Origin: Diaphorobacter limosus
GTDB taxonomy: Bacteria > Pseudomonadota > Gammaproteobacteria > Burkholderiales > Burkholderiaceae_C
DNA length: 64,000 bases
Assembly: GCF_033100095.1 (NCBI RefSeq)
Contig: NZ_CP136921.1
Location: 3,623,001-3,687,000 of the forward strand
Reading direction: 5' to 3'
Shown: one piece after another, positions 47,021-58,091 of the stretch
Layout of the letters: each line of letters starts with the position of its first letter
Numbering within the stretch: the first letter of the stretch is position 1
The notes under the pieces: model-generated
What the model saw: the letters and a program-made list of their open reading frames with translations, nothing else
What the model was told of the DNA's origin: nothing
Database searches by the model: none
Translations under genes and position numbers: made by a program

Positions 47021-49141
47021 ATGGTTGAAATTGAACTGGACGGTCAGAAGGTGGAGGTTGCCGAGGGCAGCATGGTCATGCATGCTGCTGAAAAGTCGGG
47101 CACTTATATTCCCCATTTCTGCTACCACAAGAAGCTCTCCATCGCGGCCAACTGTCGCATGTGTCTGGTGGACATCGAGAAGGCGCCCAAGCCCATGCCG
47201 GCCTGCGCCACGCCGGTGACCCAGGGCATGATCGTGCGCACCAAGAGTGACAAGGCCATCAAGGCGCAGCAATCGGTGATGGAGTTCCTGCTCATCAATC
47301 ACCCGCTTGATTGCCCGATCTGCGACCAGGGCGGCGAATGCCAGCTGCAAGACTTGGCCGTGGGCTATGGCGCTTCGGCCTCGCGTTACGGTGAAGAAAA
47401 ACGCGTGGTTCTCAAGAAGGACATAGGGCCGCTCATCTCCACCGAGGAGATGACCCGTTGCATCCACTGCACCCGTTGCGTGCGCTTTGGCCAGGAGATT
47501 GGCGGCGACATGGAGCTGGGAATGATCAACCGCGGGGAGCATTCGGAGATCACGACTGTCAAGGGTGACACGGTCGATTCGGAACTCTCGGGCAACATGA
47601 TCGACATCTGCCCGGTGGGTGCGCTCACCAGCAAGCCCTTCCGCTACAGCGCCCGCACCTGGGAGTTGTCTCGCCGCAAGTCGATTTCACCGCATGACTC
47701 CACGGGTGCCAACCTCGTGGTGCAGATCAAGAACCACAAGGTGATGCGCGTCGTGCCCCTGGAGAACGAGGCCGTCAACGAGTGCTGGATTGCCGACCGC
47801 GACCGCTTCTCCTATGAAGCACTGAATGGTGACGATCGTCTGCAGCGCCCCATGCTCAAGCAGGGTGGTCAGTGGCAGGAGGTCGATTGGCAGACGGCGC
47901 TGGAGTATGTGGCGAATGGTTTGAAATGCGTACGCGACAAACATGGCGCTTCGGCCATTGGCGCGTTGGTCAGCCCGCACAGCACGCTGGAAGAGTTGCA
48001 CCTGGCAGCGACACTGGTGCGTGGGCTGGGCAGCGACAACATCGACCACCGCCTGCGCCACGCCGAGTTCGCCACACCCGAGGGGGTTCGCTGGCTCGGC
48101 ATGCCCATCGCGGCACTGACCGACCTGCAGTCGGTACTGGTACTGGGCTCCAACCTGCGCAAGGATCACCCGCTGTTCGCCCAGCGCATCCGCCAGGCAG
48201 CGCGCAAGGGTTGCAAGGTATTTGCCATCAATGCCATGGCATATGACTGGGCTTTGCCTGCGACACAATCCGTAGTGGCATCCGCTGATTGGACGCAAGC
48301 TTTGGCCGATGTTGCGGCCGCCGTGGCGCAAGAAAAGGGTACTGTGGCGCCGGTCGTGTCCGGCAAGGCAAACGATGAGGCGCTGGCCATTGCCCGCGCA
48401 CTGCTCAGCGGTGAACGCAAGGCCATCTTGCTTGGCAATGCCGCCGCCCACCACGCTCAGGCATCCAGTCTGCTGGCACTCGCGCAGTGGATTGCACAGG
48501 CAACCGGTGCCACCTTCGGCTATCTGAGCGAGGCGGCGAACACCGTTGGTGCCCAGTTCGTCGGCGCACAACCACGCCAGGGCGGCCTCAATGCCGCACA
48601 AATGCTGGCGGGGCAGGTGAAGGCCTTGTTCCTGCTGAATACCGAGCCCGAGTTCGACTCCGCAGCGGGTGCCAATGCGGCCCGGGGGCTGGCGGACGTG
48701 GACATGGTGGTGACATTGAGTCCGTTCAAAACGAATATGGACATCAGCGACGTACTGCTGCCCATAGCTCCGTTCACTGAAACCTCCGGCAGTTTTGTCA
48801 ACGCCGAAGGCCGGGTGCAGAGTTTCCATGCCGTCGTGCGCCCGCTGGGTGAGACGCGTCCCGCCTGGAAGGTGTTGCGCGTGCTCGCCAACATCATGGC
48901 TCTGCCGGGTGTGGAGTTTGAGTCCTCGCAGGATGTACTGAACCAGGCCACGGCCGGCTTGGAGCAGTTGACTTCTCAGCAACTGAGCAATGCCACCAAG
49001 GCGGCCATCGACGTGGCACACGGGCCGGCGGCTGCGCCTGTGGTGGCCAGCATTTACCAGCTCGATGGCCTGGTGCGTCGTGCGCCAGCGCTGCAACTGA
49101 CCGCCGACGCACGTGCGGCACGTGAAGGAGTCGTTGCATGA
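47021..49141 (+). CDS. nuoG: NADH-quinone oxidoreductase subunit G
   Basis: 706-residue 75 kDa subunit. The N-terminal ferredoxin-like [2Fe-2S] ([19 protein letters not shown]), a His-Cys [4Fe-4S] segment ([18 protein letters not shown]), and [16 protein letters not shown] lead into a molybdopterin-oxidoreductase-like C-terminal domain that carries no molybdenum in complex I. It ends ATGA into nuoH. Confidence 0.97.
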   Translation: MVEIELDGQKVEVAEGSMVMHAAEKSGTYIPHFCYHKKLSIAANCRMCLVDIEKAPKPMPACATPVTQGMIVRTKSDKAIKAQQSVMEFLLINHPLDCPICDQGGECQLQDLAVGYGASASRYGEEKRVVLKKDIGPLISTEEMTRCIHCTRCVRFGQEIGGDMELGMINRGEHSEITTVKGDTVDSELSGNMIDICPVGALTSKPFRYSARTWELSRRKSISPHDSTGANLVVQIKNHKVMRVVPLENEAVNECWIADRDRFSYEALNGDDRLQRPMLKQGGQWQEVDWQTALEYVANGLKCVRDKHGASAIGALVSPHSTLEELHLAATLVRGLGSDNIDHRLRHAEFATPEGVRWLGMPIAALTDLQSVLVLGSNLRKDHPLFAQRIRQAARKGCKVFAINAMAYDWALPATQSVVASADWTQALADVAAAVAQEKGTVAPVVSGKANDEALAIARALLSGERKAILLGNAAAHHAQASSLLALAQWIAQATGATFGYLSEAANTVGAQFVGAQPRQGGLNAAQMLAGQVKALFLLNTEPEFDSAAGANAARGLADVDMVVTLSPFKTNMDISDVLLPIAPFTETSGSFVNAEGRVQSFHAVVRPLGETRPAWKVLRVLANIMALPGVEFESSQDVLNQATAGLEQLTSQQLSNATKAAIDVAHGPAAAPVVASIYQLDGLVRRAPALQLTADARAAREGVVA

Positions 49142-50214
49142 TTGACGCGATTTACAACGGGGGCTTGAACCTGGTCGCCGCAAGCTGGTGGACCAGCATG
49201 GGCTGGCCGGTGATCTGGAATCTGATCAAGATCGTTTGCGTGCTGGCGCCGCTGATGGGGGCAGTCGCTTACCTCACCTTGTGGGAACGCAAGCTGCTGG
49301 GTTTCATGCAGGCGCGCCTTGGGCCCAATCGGGTTGGTCCCCTGGGCCTGCTGCAGCCCCTGGCCGACGGTCTGAAGCTGCTTACCAAGGAAGTGATCCA
49401 ACCCACGGCTGCGAGCAAGGGTCTGTTCTTCCTGGGCCCGGTCATGGCCATCATGCCGGCCCTGGCAGCCTGGGTGGTGGTGCCTTTCGCGCCGGATACG
49501 GCCTTGGCCAATATCAACGCCGGATTGCTGCTGGTCATGGCCATTGCCTCGATAGAGGTTTATGGCGTGATCATTGCAGGCTGGGCATCCAACTCCAAGT
49601 ACGCCTTGCTTGGCGCATTGCGCGCTTCCGCACAGATGGTCAGCTATGAAATCGCCATGGGCTTTTGCTTTGTGGTGGTGATCATGGTGACGGGCAGCAT
49701 GAACCTGACCGAGATTGTGTTGGGGCAGGCTCGCGGCACCATGGCTGGCATCGGGTTGGGCTTCCTGTCCTGGAATTGGCTGCCTTTGCTGCCCATCTTC
49801 CTCGTGTATCTGATTTCGGGGGTTGCCGAAACCAACCGCCATCCGTTTGACGTGGTGGAAGGCGAGGCGGAGATCGTGGCTGGTCACATGGTCGAATATT
49901 CGGGTATGGGCTTTGCCATCTTCTTCCTGGCTGAATATGCAGCCATGTGGCTGGTGTCCATCCTGGCAGTGATCATGTTCCTGGGGGGCTGGTTGCCGCC
50001 AGTCGACGCCCTCGGCTTCATTCCGGGCTGGATCTGGCTTGGCATCAAGACCTTTGTGGTGGTATCCATGTTCATCTGGATCCGCGCCACCTTCCCGCGC
50101 TATCGCTATGACCAGATCATGCGTCTGGGCTGGAAGATCTTCATCCCGGTGACCCTGGTGTGGGTGCTGGTCGTGGGCGCCTGGTTGCTGTCGCCCTGGA
50201 ATATTTGGAAATAA
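49138..50214 (+). CDS. nuoH: NADH-quinone oxidoreductase subunit H
   Basis: 358-residue membrane subunit at the quinone entry. About eight membrane segments; [36 protein letters not shown] and [30 protein letters not shown] are diagnostic. Confidence 0.98.
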   Translation: MIDAIYNGGLNLVAASWWTSMGWPVIWNLIKIVCVLAPLMGAVAYLTLWERKLLGFMQARLGPNRVGPLGLLQPLADGLKLLTKEVIQPTAASKGLFFLGPVMAIMPALAAWVVVPFAPDTALANINAGLLLVMAIASIEVYGVIIAGWASNSKYALLGALRASAQMVSYEIAMGFCFVVVIMVTGSMNLTEIVLGQARGTMAGIGLGFLSWNWLPLLPIFLVYLISGVAETNRHPFDVVEGEAEIVAGHMVEYSGMGFAIFFLAEYAAMWLVSILAVIMFLGGWLPPVDALGFIPGWIWLGIKTFVVVSMFIWIRATFPRYRYDQIMRLGWKIFIPVTLVWVLVVGAWLLSPWNIWK

Positions 50215-50229
50215 GCGGGGACACCATTC

Positions 50230-50742
50230 ATGTCTGCTGTTGTTGCTCCTGCATCTTTTTCTCTCAAGGATTTCTTCAAGAGCTTCATGCTCTGGGAATT
50301 GGCCAAGGGCATGGTGCTGACCGGGCGCTATGCCTTCCGTGGCAAGGTCACGGTTCAGTTTCCCGAAGAAAAGACGCCTTTGTCGCCGCGCTTTCGTGGC
50401 TTGCACGCGCTGCGCCGTTACGACAACGGCGAAGAGCGTTGCATCGCCTGCAAGCTGTGCGAGGCCGTGTGCCCGGCGATGGCCATCACTATCGAGTCCG
50501 ATGTGCGTGCCGATGGCACGCGCCGTACCACGCGCTATGACATCGACCTGACCAAGTGCATTTTTTGTGGTTTTTGCGAAGAAAGCTGCCCGGTGGATTC
50601 GATCGTGGAGACGCAGATCCTCGAATACCACGGCGAAAAACGGGGTGACCTGTATTTCACCAAGGAAATGCTGCTGGCTGTGGGCGATCGCTATGAACCC
50701 GAGATCGCGGCGGCCAAGGCGGCGGACGCGAAATACCGTTGA
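50230..50742 (+). CDS. nuoI: NADH-quinone oxidoreductase subunit I
   Basis: 170-residue peripheral subunit with two [4Fe-4S] clusters (N6a, N6b) in the eight-Cys pattern [12 protein letters not shown] and [29 protein letters not shown] precedes the first set. Relays electrons to NuoB. Confidence 0.98.
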   Translation: MSAVVAPASFSLKDFFKSFMLWELAKGMVLTGRYAFRGKVTVQFPEEKTPLSPRFRGLHALRRYDNGEERCIACKLCEAVCPAMAITIESDVRADGTRRTTRYDIDLTKCIFCGFCEESCPVDSIVETQILEYHGEKRGDLYFTKEMLLAVGDRYEPEIAAAKAADAKYR

Positions 50743-50785
50743 TCGGGTGACGCATCACACCTGAACTTTTGAAAAGACCCGATCC

Positions 50786-51454
50786 ATGGACGTTAAAACC
50801 GGATTCTTCTACCTGTTCTCGGTAGTGCTGCTGTACGCGGCCTTCCGGGTGATCACGGCGCGCAATCCCGTGCATGCCGTGTTGCATTTGATTCTGGCCT
50901 TTTCCCAAGCTGCCGGTTTGTGGCTGCTATTGAAGGCCGAGTTCCTTGCCATTGCCTTGGTGCTGGTGTACCTGGGGGCAGTGATGGTGCTGTTCCTGTT
51001 CGTGGTGATGATGCTGGACATTCGTATCGACGCAGTGCGTCGTGGATTTTGGAAGCATTTCCCCTTGGCTGCCCTGATAGGTGCCCTGGTGGCGTTTGAA
51101 ATGGGTGCGGTGCTGATGACCGGCTTCCGTGGAGTGGAAGAACCCAAGGCCGTCGCGACTCTGGTCAATGCGGCCGGACAGGTGGTGCCGTATTCCAATA
51201 CCCAGGCATTGGGCAAACTGATGTACACCGAATATCTGTATCCGGTGGAGATCGCTGCCGTGATTCTGCTGGTGGCCATGATTTCCGCTATTGCCCTTAC
51301 GCTGCGCCAACGCAAGGACGTCAAGGCCAGCGATGTCACGGCCCAGGTGCGTGCCCGCGCTAGTGATCGTCTGGTCGTGGTGAAGATGCCGGTCACGCAG
51401 GCAGCACAACCCTTGGCAGACGGCGATATCAGTGCAGAGGAGAACAAGGCATGA
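50786..51454 (+). CDS. nuoJ: NADH-quinone oxidoreductase subunit J
   Basis: 222-residue membrane subunit with five hydrophobic segments; [51 protein letters not shown] is characteristic. A charged C-terminal tail ([12 protein letters not shown]). The stop overlaps the nuoK ATG. Confidence 0.97.
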   Translation: MDVKTGFFYLFSVVLLYAAFRVITARNPVHAVLHLILAFSQAAGLWLLLKAEFLAIALVLVYLGAVMVLFLFVVMMLDIRIDAVRRGFWKHFPLAALIGALVAFEMGAVLMTGFRGVEEPKAVATLVNAAGQVVPYSNTQALGKLMYTEYLYPVEIAAVILLVAMISAIALTLRQRKDVKASDVTAQVRARASDRLVVVKMPVTQAAQPLADGDISAEENKA

Positions 51455-51759
51455 CATTGACCCTGGGCCATTTTCTGACGCTGGGGGCAATGCTGTTTGC
51501 CCTGGCGGTGGTCGGTATTTTCCTGAACCGCAAGAACCTGATCGTGCTGCTGATGGCGATCGAGTTGATGCTGCTGGCGGTGAACATGAACTTTGTCGCG
51601 TTTTCGCACTACCTGGGCGACATGCACGGTCAGGTATTCGTGTTCTTCATCCTTACCGTGGCGGCCGCCGAAGCGGCCATTGGCTTGGCCATTTTGGTGC
51701 TGTTGTTCCGTAACAAGAACAGCATCAATGCGGAAGATCTCAACACCCTCAAGGGTTGA
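51451..51759 (+). CDS. nuoK: NADH-quinone oxidoreductase subunit K
   Basis: 102-residue membrane subunit with three segments; [24 protein letters not shown] carries the conserved Glu of the proton path, and [19 protein letters not shown] the second one. Confidence 0.98.
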   Translation: MTLTLGHFLTLGAMLFALAVVGIFLNRKNLIVLLMAIELMLLAVNMNFVAFSHYLGDMHGQVFVFFILTVAAAEAAIGLAILVLLFRNKNSINAEDLNTLKG

Positions 51760-51791
51760 TGGGCTAACCGGTACTTGCAAGGTTCTCAAGA

Positions 51792-53822
51792 ATGAGTCAA
51801 ACCCTTTCTGCTTCGACGCTGCTGGCTGTGCCCTTGGCACCGTTGGCCGGCTCCCTGCTGGCAGGCCTTTTTGGCACGGCCTTTGGTGGCAACTGGTTCG
51901 GCCGCCGCATCTCGCACACGCTGACCATTCTGGGCGTGCTGGTGTCCTTCCTGATCTCCGCGTCCACGCTGTACAGCGTGGCCGTGGATGGCGCACGCCT
52001 TAACGAAACCCTCTATACGTGGATGGTGGTTGGCGGCCTGAAGATGGAGGTCGGCTTTCTGATCGACGGCCTGACGGCGATGATGATGTGCGTGGTGACC
52101 TTTGTGTCGCTGATGGTGCACATCTACACCATTGGCTACATGGAGGAAGACGAGGGCTACAACCGTTTCTTCTCCTACATCTCGCTGTTTACCTTCTCCA
52201 TGCTGATGCTCGTGATGAGCAACAACATGCTGCAGCTGTTCTTTGGTTGGGAAGCCGTGGGCCTCGTGTCCTACCTGCTGATCGGTTTCTGGTTCAACAA
52301 GCCAACGGCCATCTTCGCGAACATGAAGGCCTTCCTGGTCAACCGTGTCGGTGACTTCGGGTTCATCCTGGGCATCGGCCTGATTGCGGCCTATGCCGGC
52401 AGCTTTGACTACGCCGAGGTGTTTGCCAAGAAGCAGGAGTTGGGTGCCTTGGTGTTTCCTGGCACCGACTGGATGCTGATCACCGTCATCTGCATTTGTC
52501 TGTTCATTGGCGCCATGGGCAAGTCGGCCCAGTTCCCGCTGCATGTCTGGCTGCCTGACTCCATGGAAGGTCCGACGCCGATTTCTGCGCTGATCCACGC
52601 CGCCACCATGGTGACGGCGGGCATCTTCATGGTCTCGCGCATGTCGCCACTGTTCGAGCTGTCCGATGCTGCCCTGAACTTCATCCTGGTCATCGGCTCC
52701 ATCACGGCCCTGTTCATGGGCTTCCTGGGCATCATTCAGAACGACATCAAGCGCGTGGTGGCCTACTCCACGCTGTCGCAACTCGGTTACATGACCGTGG
52801 CGCTGGGGGCATCCGCCTATTCGGTCGCGGTGTTCCACCTGATGACGCACGCTTTCTTCAAGGCCTTGCTGTTTCTGGGTGCCGGCTCGGTCATCATGGG
52901 CATGCACCACAACCAGGATATCCGCTGGATGGGCGGCGTACGCAAGTACATGCCTATCACCTGGATCACCTCGCTGCTCGGCTCGTTGGCACTGATTGGC
53001 ACACCTCTGTTCTCCGGCTTTTATTCCAAGGAAAACATCATCGAGGCCGTGCACTTCAGCCAGCTGCCGGCTGCCGGCTTTGCACATTTTGCGGTCATGG
53101 CGGGGGTGTTTGTCACCGCGTTCTATTCGTTCCGGATGTACTTCCTGGTCTTCCATGGCAAGGAGCGCTACGACCAGAACCCTGATGCCCATGAGGCGCA
53201 GGAAGAACCCGATCCGCACCATCACCATGACGACCATTCCAAGCCACATGAGTCGCCATGGGTGGTGACGGTGCCGCTGGTGTTGCTGGCCATCCCTTCG
53301 GTGGTGATCGGTTTCATGTACATCCAGCCCATGCTGTTTGGCGACTTCTTCAAGGACGTGATCTTTGTCGACGGCTCCAAGCATGCGGCGATGGCGCAAC
53401 TGGCGCAGATGTTCCACGGCCCTGTGGCCATGGCCGTGCATGCATTGCAGACGGCGCCGTTCTGGCTGGCTCTGGCGGGTGTTGCGCTGTCTTACTACAT
53501 GTACATCGTCAATCCGGCGCTGCCGGCGGCGATCAAGCGTGTGTTTCAGCCCATCTACACCTTGCTCGAGAACAAGTACTACATGGACTGGATCAACGAG
53601 AACATCATTGCAGCCGGCACGCGCCTGCTGGGTGTGGTTCTGTGGAAGGGTGGTGACCAGGGGTTGATCGACGGCGCCATCGTGAACGGTTCGTGGAAGC
53701 TGGTGGCGCGTATTTCTGCCGCAGTCCGGCGTGTGCAGTCCGGTTTCCTGTACCACTACGCACTGTTCATGATCCTGGGTGTCTTCGCCCTCATGACGTA
53801 TTTCGTCTGGCTCAACAAATAG
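51792..53822 (+). CDS. nuoL: NADH-quinone oxidoreductase subunit L
   Basis: 676-residue antiporter-like proton-pumping subunit with ~16 membrane segments and the long lateral helix toward the C-terminus. GWEAVGLVSYLLIGFW, FPLHVWLPDSMEGPTPISALIHAATMVTAGIF and KRVVAYSTLSQLGYM are family motifs. A His-rich cytoplasmic loop (DPHHHHDDHSKPH, near 53210-53250) is a variable insertion. A short ribosome-binding site; the gap from nuoK is 32 bp. Confidence 0.98.
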   Translation: MSQTLSASTLLAVPLAPLAGSLLAGLFGTAFGGNWFGRRISHTLTILGVLVSFLISASTLYSVAVDGARLNETLYTWMVVGGLKMEVGFLIDGLTAMMMCVVTFVSLMVHIYTIGYMEEDEGYNRFFSYISLFTFSMLMLVMSNNMLQLFFGWEAVGLVSYLLIGFWFNKPTAIFANMKAFLVNRVGDFGFILGIGLIAAYAGSFDYAEVFAKKQELGALVFPGTDWMLITVICICLFIGAMGKSAQFPLHVWLPDSMEGPTPISALIHAATMVTAGIFMVSRMSPLFELSDAALNFILVIGSITALFMGFLGIIQNDIKRVVAYSTLSQLGYMTVALGASAYSVAVFHLMTHAFFKALLFLGAGSVIMGMHHNQDIRWMGGVRKYMPITWITSLLGSLALIGTPLFSGFYSKENIIEAVHFSQLPAAGFAHFAVMAGVFVTAFYSFRMYFLVFHGKERYDQNPDAHEAQEEPDPHHHHDDHSKPHESPWVVTVPLVLLAIPSVVIGFMYIQPMLFGDFFKDVIFVDGSKHAAMAQLAQMFHGPVAMAVHALQTAPFWLALAGVALSYYMYIVNPALPAAIKRVFQPIYTLLENKYYMDWINENIIAAGTRLLGVVLWKGGDQGLIDGAIVNGSWKLVARISAAVRRVQSGFLYHYALFMILGVFALMTYFVWLNK

Positions 53823-53835
53823 GAGCAAATAACAA

Positions 53836-55311
53836 ATGGGTTTGTTGAGTCTTGCCATTTGGACGCCCATCGTTTTTGGCGTCCTGCTTCTGGCGTTCGG
53901 TTGCGACAAGCATGCGCGTACCGTGCGCTGGCTGGCGCTGATCGGCTCCCTGTTGGGCCTGGCGGTAACGATTCCGCTGATCAGCGGGTTTGATGCCGGT
54001 ACTGCAGCCATGCAGTTCGTTGAAAAGGCCCCCTGGGTCGCGCGCTTCAACATGCACTACCACCTGGGCGTGGATGGCATCTCGATGTGGTTCGTACCAT
54101 TGACGGCCTTCATTACCGTGATCGTGGTCATCGCTTCGTGGGAGTCCATCACCGAGCGTGTCTACCAGTACATGGCGGCCTTCCTGATTCTGTCGGGACT
54201 GATGATCGGTGTGTTCTCCGCACTCGACGGCATGCTGTTCTATGTGTTCTTTGAAGCCACGCTGATACCGATGTACCTGATCATCGGCATGTGGGGTGGG
54301 CCGAACAAGATCTACGCGGCGTTCAAGTTCTTCCTGTATACCTTGCTGGGCTCGCTGCTGACGCTGGTTGCCTTCATCTACCTGTACAACCAGGCAGGTG
54401 GCAGCTTTGATATCGCTGCCTGGCACAAGCTGCCGCTGGGCGGCACCGCGCAGACATTGTTGTTCTTTGCGTTGTTCGCGGCCTTTGCCGTCAAGGTGCC
54501 GATGTGGCCGGTGCATACCTGGTTGCCCGACGTGCACGTCGAAGCGCCCACCGGTGGTTCCGCAGTGCTGGCGGCCATCATGCTGAAGCTGGGTGCTTAT
54601 GGCTTCCTGCGCTTCTCACTGCCGATCGCTCCCGACGCCGCGCATGAATGGGCCTGGCTGATGATCACCCTGTCGCTGATAGCGGTGATCTACGTCGGCC
54701 TCGTGGCCATCGTGCAAAAGGACATGAAAAAACTCGTGGCCTATTCGTCCGTGGCACACATGGGCTTTGTCACGCTGGGCTTCTTCATTTTCAACGACCT
54801 TGGCGTGTCTGGAGGGCTGGCGCAGATGATTGCCCACGGCTTCGTGTCGGGCGCCATGTTCCTGTGCATTGGCGTGTTGTATGACCGCGTGCATTCCCGC
54901 CAGATTGCAGACTACGGCGGCGTGGTCAACACCATGCCCAAGTTTGCGGCGTTTGCGCTGCTGTTCTCCATGGCCAATTGCGGTCTGCCTGCAACGGCTG
55001 GTTTCGTTGGCGAGTGGATGGTGATCATTGCCTCGGTGCGTTTCAATTTCTGGATTGGCCTGGGTGCTGCGATTGCCGTGATCCTGGGTGCCAGCTACTC
55101 GCTGTGGATGTACAAACGGGTCTATCTGGGCCCCGTGACCAATGACAACGTCCGTGCCATGACCGACCTGAATGGGCGTGAATTCCTGGTGTTGGGCGTG
55201 CTGGCGATCGCCGTGCTCTACATGGGCATTTATCCCAAGCCCTTTACCGATGTGATGGATGTGTCGGTGGCGGAGCTGCTCAAGCATGTGGCGCAAACCA
55301 AGCTGAACTGA
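53836..55311 (+). CDS. nuoM: NADH-quinone oxidoreductase subunit M
   Basis: 491-residue antiporter-like subunit with ~14 membrane segments. YHLGVDGISMWFVPLTAFITV, FFEATLIPMYLIIGMWGG, HTWLPDVHVEAPTGGSAVLAAIMLKLGAYG and KKLVAYSSVAHMGFV are diagnostic. AGGAG 10 bases before the ATG overlaps the nuoL stop. Confidence 0.98.
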   Translation: MGLLSLAIWTPIVFGVLLLAFGCDKHARTVRWLALIGSLLGLAVTIPLISGFDAGTAAMQFVEKAPWVARFNMHYHLGVDGISMWFVPLTAFITVIVVIASWESITERVYQYMAAFLILSGLMIGVFSALDGMLFYVFFEATLIPMYLIIGMWGGPNKIYAAFKFFLYTLLGSLLTLVAFIYLYNQAGGSFDIAAWHKLPLGGTAQTLLFFALFAAFAVKVPMWPVHTWLPDVHVEAPTGGSAVLAAIMLKLGAYGFLRFSLPIAPDAAHEWAWLMITLSLIAVIYVGLVAIVQKDMKKLVAYSSVAHMGFVTLGFFIFNDLGVSGGLAQMIAHGFVSGAMFLCIGVLYDRVHSRQIADYGGVVNTMPKFAAFALLFSMANCGLPATAGFVGEWMVIIASVRFNFWIGLGAAIAVILGASYSLWMYKRVYLGPVTNDNVRAMTDLNGREFLVLGVLAIAVLYMGIYPKPFTDVMDVSVAELLKHVAQTKLN

Positions 55312-55338
55312 CCGGACTAGCGAAGCGAGAGATACAAG

Positions 55339-56832
55339 ATGATTGACAACATCAGCTGGTTGGCGATTTACCCTGAGATCGTGCTGCTGGTCATGGCCTG
55401 CGTGATTGCGCTGGTAGATCTGGGCGTGGGAAGTACGCGACGCACGGCGACCTATGTGCTGACCATGCTTTCTCTGGCCGTGGTTGCCGTTATGCAGGCC
55501 ATGTATGCCAGCAGTGGCAACACCTTCTATGGCTGGGGCAACATGGTGGTCAGCGATGCCATGGGTAACTGGCTCAAGTGCTTTGCCACAGTGTCACTGA
55601 TGGTGACGCTGGTTTATGGCCGTTCCTATGCGCTTGACCGCGGCATGTTGCGTGGAGGCGAGCTTTTCACGCTGACCATGCTTGCGCTGCTGGGCATTTG
55701 CGTGCTGATTTCGGCCAATAACTTCATCGTGATCTATCTGGGCCTGGAATTGCTCACGCTGTCCAGCTATGCGCTGGTTGCGCTGCGCCGTGATCACACC
55801 ACGGCCACCGAGGCCGCGATGAAGTACTTCGTGCTCGGTGCCATGGCCAGTGGCTTTCTGCTCTATGGCCTGTCCATGGTCTATGGCGCCACCGGTTCCC
55901 TGGACATCGGCCAGGTGTTCAAGGCCATCAATGCGGGCCAGATTCGTCACCAGGTACTGGTGTTTGGCGTGGTCTTCATCGTCGCCGGCCTGGCCTTCAA
56001 ATTCGGTGCTGTGCCGTTCCACATGTGGATTCCTGACGTCTATCAGGGTGCACCCACGGTGGTCACGCTGATCATCGGTAGCGCACCCAAGTTTGCGGCC
56101 TTTGCCATGGCGATTCGCCTCCTGGTCGATGGCCTGCTGCCGCTGGCGATTGACTGGCAACAGATGCTGGCAGTGCTGGCCATCGCCTCATTGCTCGTGG
56201 GCAACGTGGCCGGTGTGTTGCAGACTAATCTGAAGCGCATGCTGGCCTATTCGACCATTTCGCACATGGGTTTCCTGTTTCTGGGCCTGTTGTCGGGAGT
56301 GGTCAACGGCATGGTGGATGCCAATGCTGCCGAAACCGCCTACAGCTCGGCCATGTTCTACATCGTCACCTATGTGCTGACCGTGCTGCCTGCCTTTGGC
56401 CTGATTGCCATGCTCGCACGCGAAGGTTTCGAGAGTGAGGAAATCGCCGACCTGGCTGGCCTGAACCAGCGCAGCCCGCTGTACGCAGCCGTGATGGCGG
56501 TCTGCATGTTCTCGCTGGCAGGCATTCCACCACTGGTGGGTTTTTACGCCAAGCTGTCGGTGCTGCAGGCGCTGGTAGCGTCTGGCCATGGCCTGCATGT
56601 GGCCCTGGCGGTGTTTGCCGTCGTCATGTCGTTGATTGGCGCCTTCTACTACCTGCGCGTAGTCAAGGTCATGTATTTCGATGCGCCGCTCACGGCTGGC
56701 AAGGTGTCGGCGCCCTTCGATGCGCGCGTGGTTCTTTCCATCAATGGCGCCTTGGTGCTGATTCTGGGCGTTCTTCCAGGTGGCTTGATGGCCTTGTGTG
56801 CTGACGCCATCGTGCGCGCATTGGCGACCTGA
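55339..56832 (+). CDS. nuoN: NADH-quinone oxidoreductase subunit N
   Basis: 497-residue antiporter-like subunit, last of the 14. IYLGLELLTLSSYALVALRRD, KYFVLGAMASGFLLYG, FKFGAVPFHMWIPDVYQGAPTVVT and KRMLAYSTISHMGFLFLGLLSG mark the family. Completes a full nuoA-N set without gene loss or inserted genes. Confidence 0.98.
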   Translation: MIDNISWLAIYPEIVLLVMACVIALVDLGVGSTRRTATYVLTMLSLAVVAVMQAMYASSGNTFYGWGNMVVSDAMGNWLKCFATVSLMVTLVYGRSYALDRGMLRGGELFTLTMLALLGICVLISANNFIVIYLGLELLTLSSYALVALRRDHTTATEAAMKYFVLGAMASGFLLYGLSMVYGATGSLDIGQVFKAINAGQIRHQVLVFGVVFIVAGLAFKFGAVPFHMWIPDVYQGAPTVVTLIIGSAPKFAAFAMAIRLLVDGLLPLAIDWQQMLAVLAIASLLVGNVAGVLQTNLKRMLAYSTISHMGFLFLGLLSGVVNGMVDANAAETAYSSAMFYIVTYVLTVLPAFGLIAMLAREGFESEEIADLAGLNQRSPLYAAVMAVCMFSLAGIPPLVGFYAKLSVLQALVASGHGLHVALAVFAVVMSLIGAFYYLRVVKVMYFDAPLTAGKVSAPFDARVVLSINGALVLILGVLPGGLMALCADAIVRALAT

Positions 56833-56851
56833 TGGGCGTATTGTTCAACCC

Positions 56852-57169
56852 ATGACCCAGACTGCAGCCATTTGGCTGGTGATCTTGGCCGCCCTTGTGG
56901 CGGCCAATCTACCTTTTATCAATGACCGTTGGTTGGTGGTCGGAGCGCGGGCACACCAGGGCAAACCATTCTTTGCGCGTGCGCTCGAACTGCTGCTGCT
57001 GTACTTTCTGGTGGGTGCGCTGGCGCTGCTGATCGAAAAGCGCGCCGGACAGATTGCGCCTCAAGGCTGGGAGTTCTATGCCGTGACCGGTGCCTTGTTC
57101 ATCACCTTGGCATTTCCCGGATTCGTCTACCGCTATCTGATGCATCGTGGCAGGCGCCCTGCACACTGA
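56852..57169 (+). CDS. DUF2818 family small membrane protein
   Basis: 105-residue protein with three hydrophobic segments (TAAIWLVILAALVAANLPFI, LLLLYFLVGALALLIEKRAG, FYAVTGALFITLAFPGFVYRYL). This is the DUF2818 protein regularly found directly after nuoN in Betaproteobacteria; role unknown, possibly linked to complex I assembly or membrane fitting. Starts 19 bp after the nuoN stop; the ATG at 56852 is used. Confidence 0.85.
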   Translation: MTQTAAIWLVILAALVAANLPFINDRWLVVGARAHQGKPFFARALELLLLYFLVGALALLIEKRAGQIAPQGWEFYAVTGALFITLAFPGFVYRYLMHRGRRPAH

Positions 57170-57180
57170 ACGGGTGTGTC

Positions 57181-57648
57181 ATGAAGGTTCTGGATTTGTT
57201 TTGCGCCGATGACCATGCCTTCGAGGGCTGGTTTGGTAGCGAGGACGACTTTCAGAGTCAGTTGGCGCGTGGTCTGGTGCAATGCCCCCTGTGTGGCAAT
57301 GCCCATATTCGCAAGGGGTTAAGCGCGCCACGCCTGAATCTGCGCTCGTCTTCTGATGCCGGATCTCAGGCGTCCCAGCCAACTCAGCCAGTGCAAGCCA
57401 CCAACGGGGCCGTGACACCCCAGGCGATGCACGCGGCCTGGCTGCATATGGCCCGGCAGATTGTGGCGCGCACCGAGGATGTCGGGCAACGCTTTGCTGT
57501 CGAGGCCCGGCGCATGCATTACGGTGAGATCGAGGAGCGCCCCATTCGGGGCCAGGCCTCTCCAGGAGAAACGGCAGAGTTGCTGGATGAGGGGATTGCC
57601 GTGCTGCCATTGCTGCTGCCAGACGCGGCTACAGAATCTCTGCAATAA
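57181..57648 (+). CDS. DUF1178 family zinc-ribbon-like protein
   Basis: 155-residue soluble protein. MKVLDLFCADDHAFEGWFGSEDDFQSQLARGLVQCPLCGNAHIRKGLSAPRLN is the DUF1178 N-terminus with C8, C35 and C38 that could bind metal; a Ser/Gln/Thr-rich linker (about 58-82) and a helical C-terminus (MHAAWLHMARQIVARTEDVGQRFAVEARRMHYGE..PIRGQASPGETAEL). Function unknown. It follows the DUF2818 gene by 11 bp at the end of the nuo transcription unit. Confidence 0.85.
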   Translation: MKVLDLFCADDHAFEGWFGSEDDFQSQLARGLVQCPLCGNAHIRKGLSAPRLNLRSSSDAGSQASQPTQPVQATNGAVTPQAMHAAWLHMARQIVARTEDVGQRFAVEARRMHYGEIEERPIRGQASPGETAELLDEGIAVLPLLLPDAATESLQ

Positions 57649-57672
57649 GCAGGCAAGGGGCGCTGGTTTGGA

Positions 57673-58041
57673 CTATGCGGCGCCGAAACGCGCCGCAAAG
57701 GCCTCGTCAAACGCCTGGCCGCCGCATAGTGACAGAGTCAGGGCCACGCGTGCATCAGGCGGCAACTGCGGCAATGGCTCCAGTCGCCGGGTTTCGGTGT
57801 TATAGCTCATCGCCAGCAGAGGGTGGCCATCACGCTCGCACTGCAGGTCGTAATCCCAAAGACCACCGGATTCCAGGGGGCCGCGCAGCTCACCATATTC
57901 CGCATGCGCCCAGGCCAGCACGCTGATGATCTCGTGCTCCAGCTCACTCATGCGCGCTGCGGGTATGGCAGCGATGGCGTCCCAGGTGGCCGTGCCTTCT
58001 GCGTCTTCGCTGTAGTCAAAATCGAGAAAATGCAGCTTCAT
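57673..58041 (-). CDS. Hypothetical protein
   Basis: 122-residue soluble protein starting MKLHFLDFDYSEDAEGTATWDAIAAIP, with a long acidic helix SELEHEIISVLAWAHAEYGELRGPLE and a C-terminal strand/helix GHPLLAMSYNTETRRLEPLPQLPPDARVALTLSLCGGQAFDEAF. No family recognised. Convergent with the DUF1178 gene and divergent from the ABC ATPase gene. Codon use looks coding (strong third-position GC). Confidence 0.75.
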   Translation of the reverse strand: MKLHFLDFDYSEDAEGTATWDAIAAIPAARMSELEHEIISVLAWAHAEYGELRGPLESGGLWDYDLQCERDGHPLLAMSYNTETRRLEPLPQLPPDARVALTLSLCGGQAFDEAFAARFGAA

Positions 58042-58091
58042 GACGTGCGGCAGATGCCGTCCCGTAGACGATAAAACGAAAGGTGCTGACC

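Noticed and set aside
51786..54053. 755-residue antisense frame across nuoL
   Set aside because: Shadow frame, His/Gln/Arg-rich, overlapping a diagnostic nuo gene completely.
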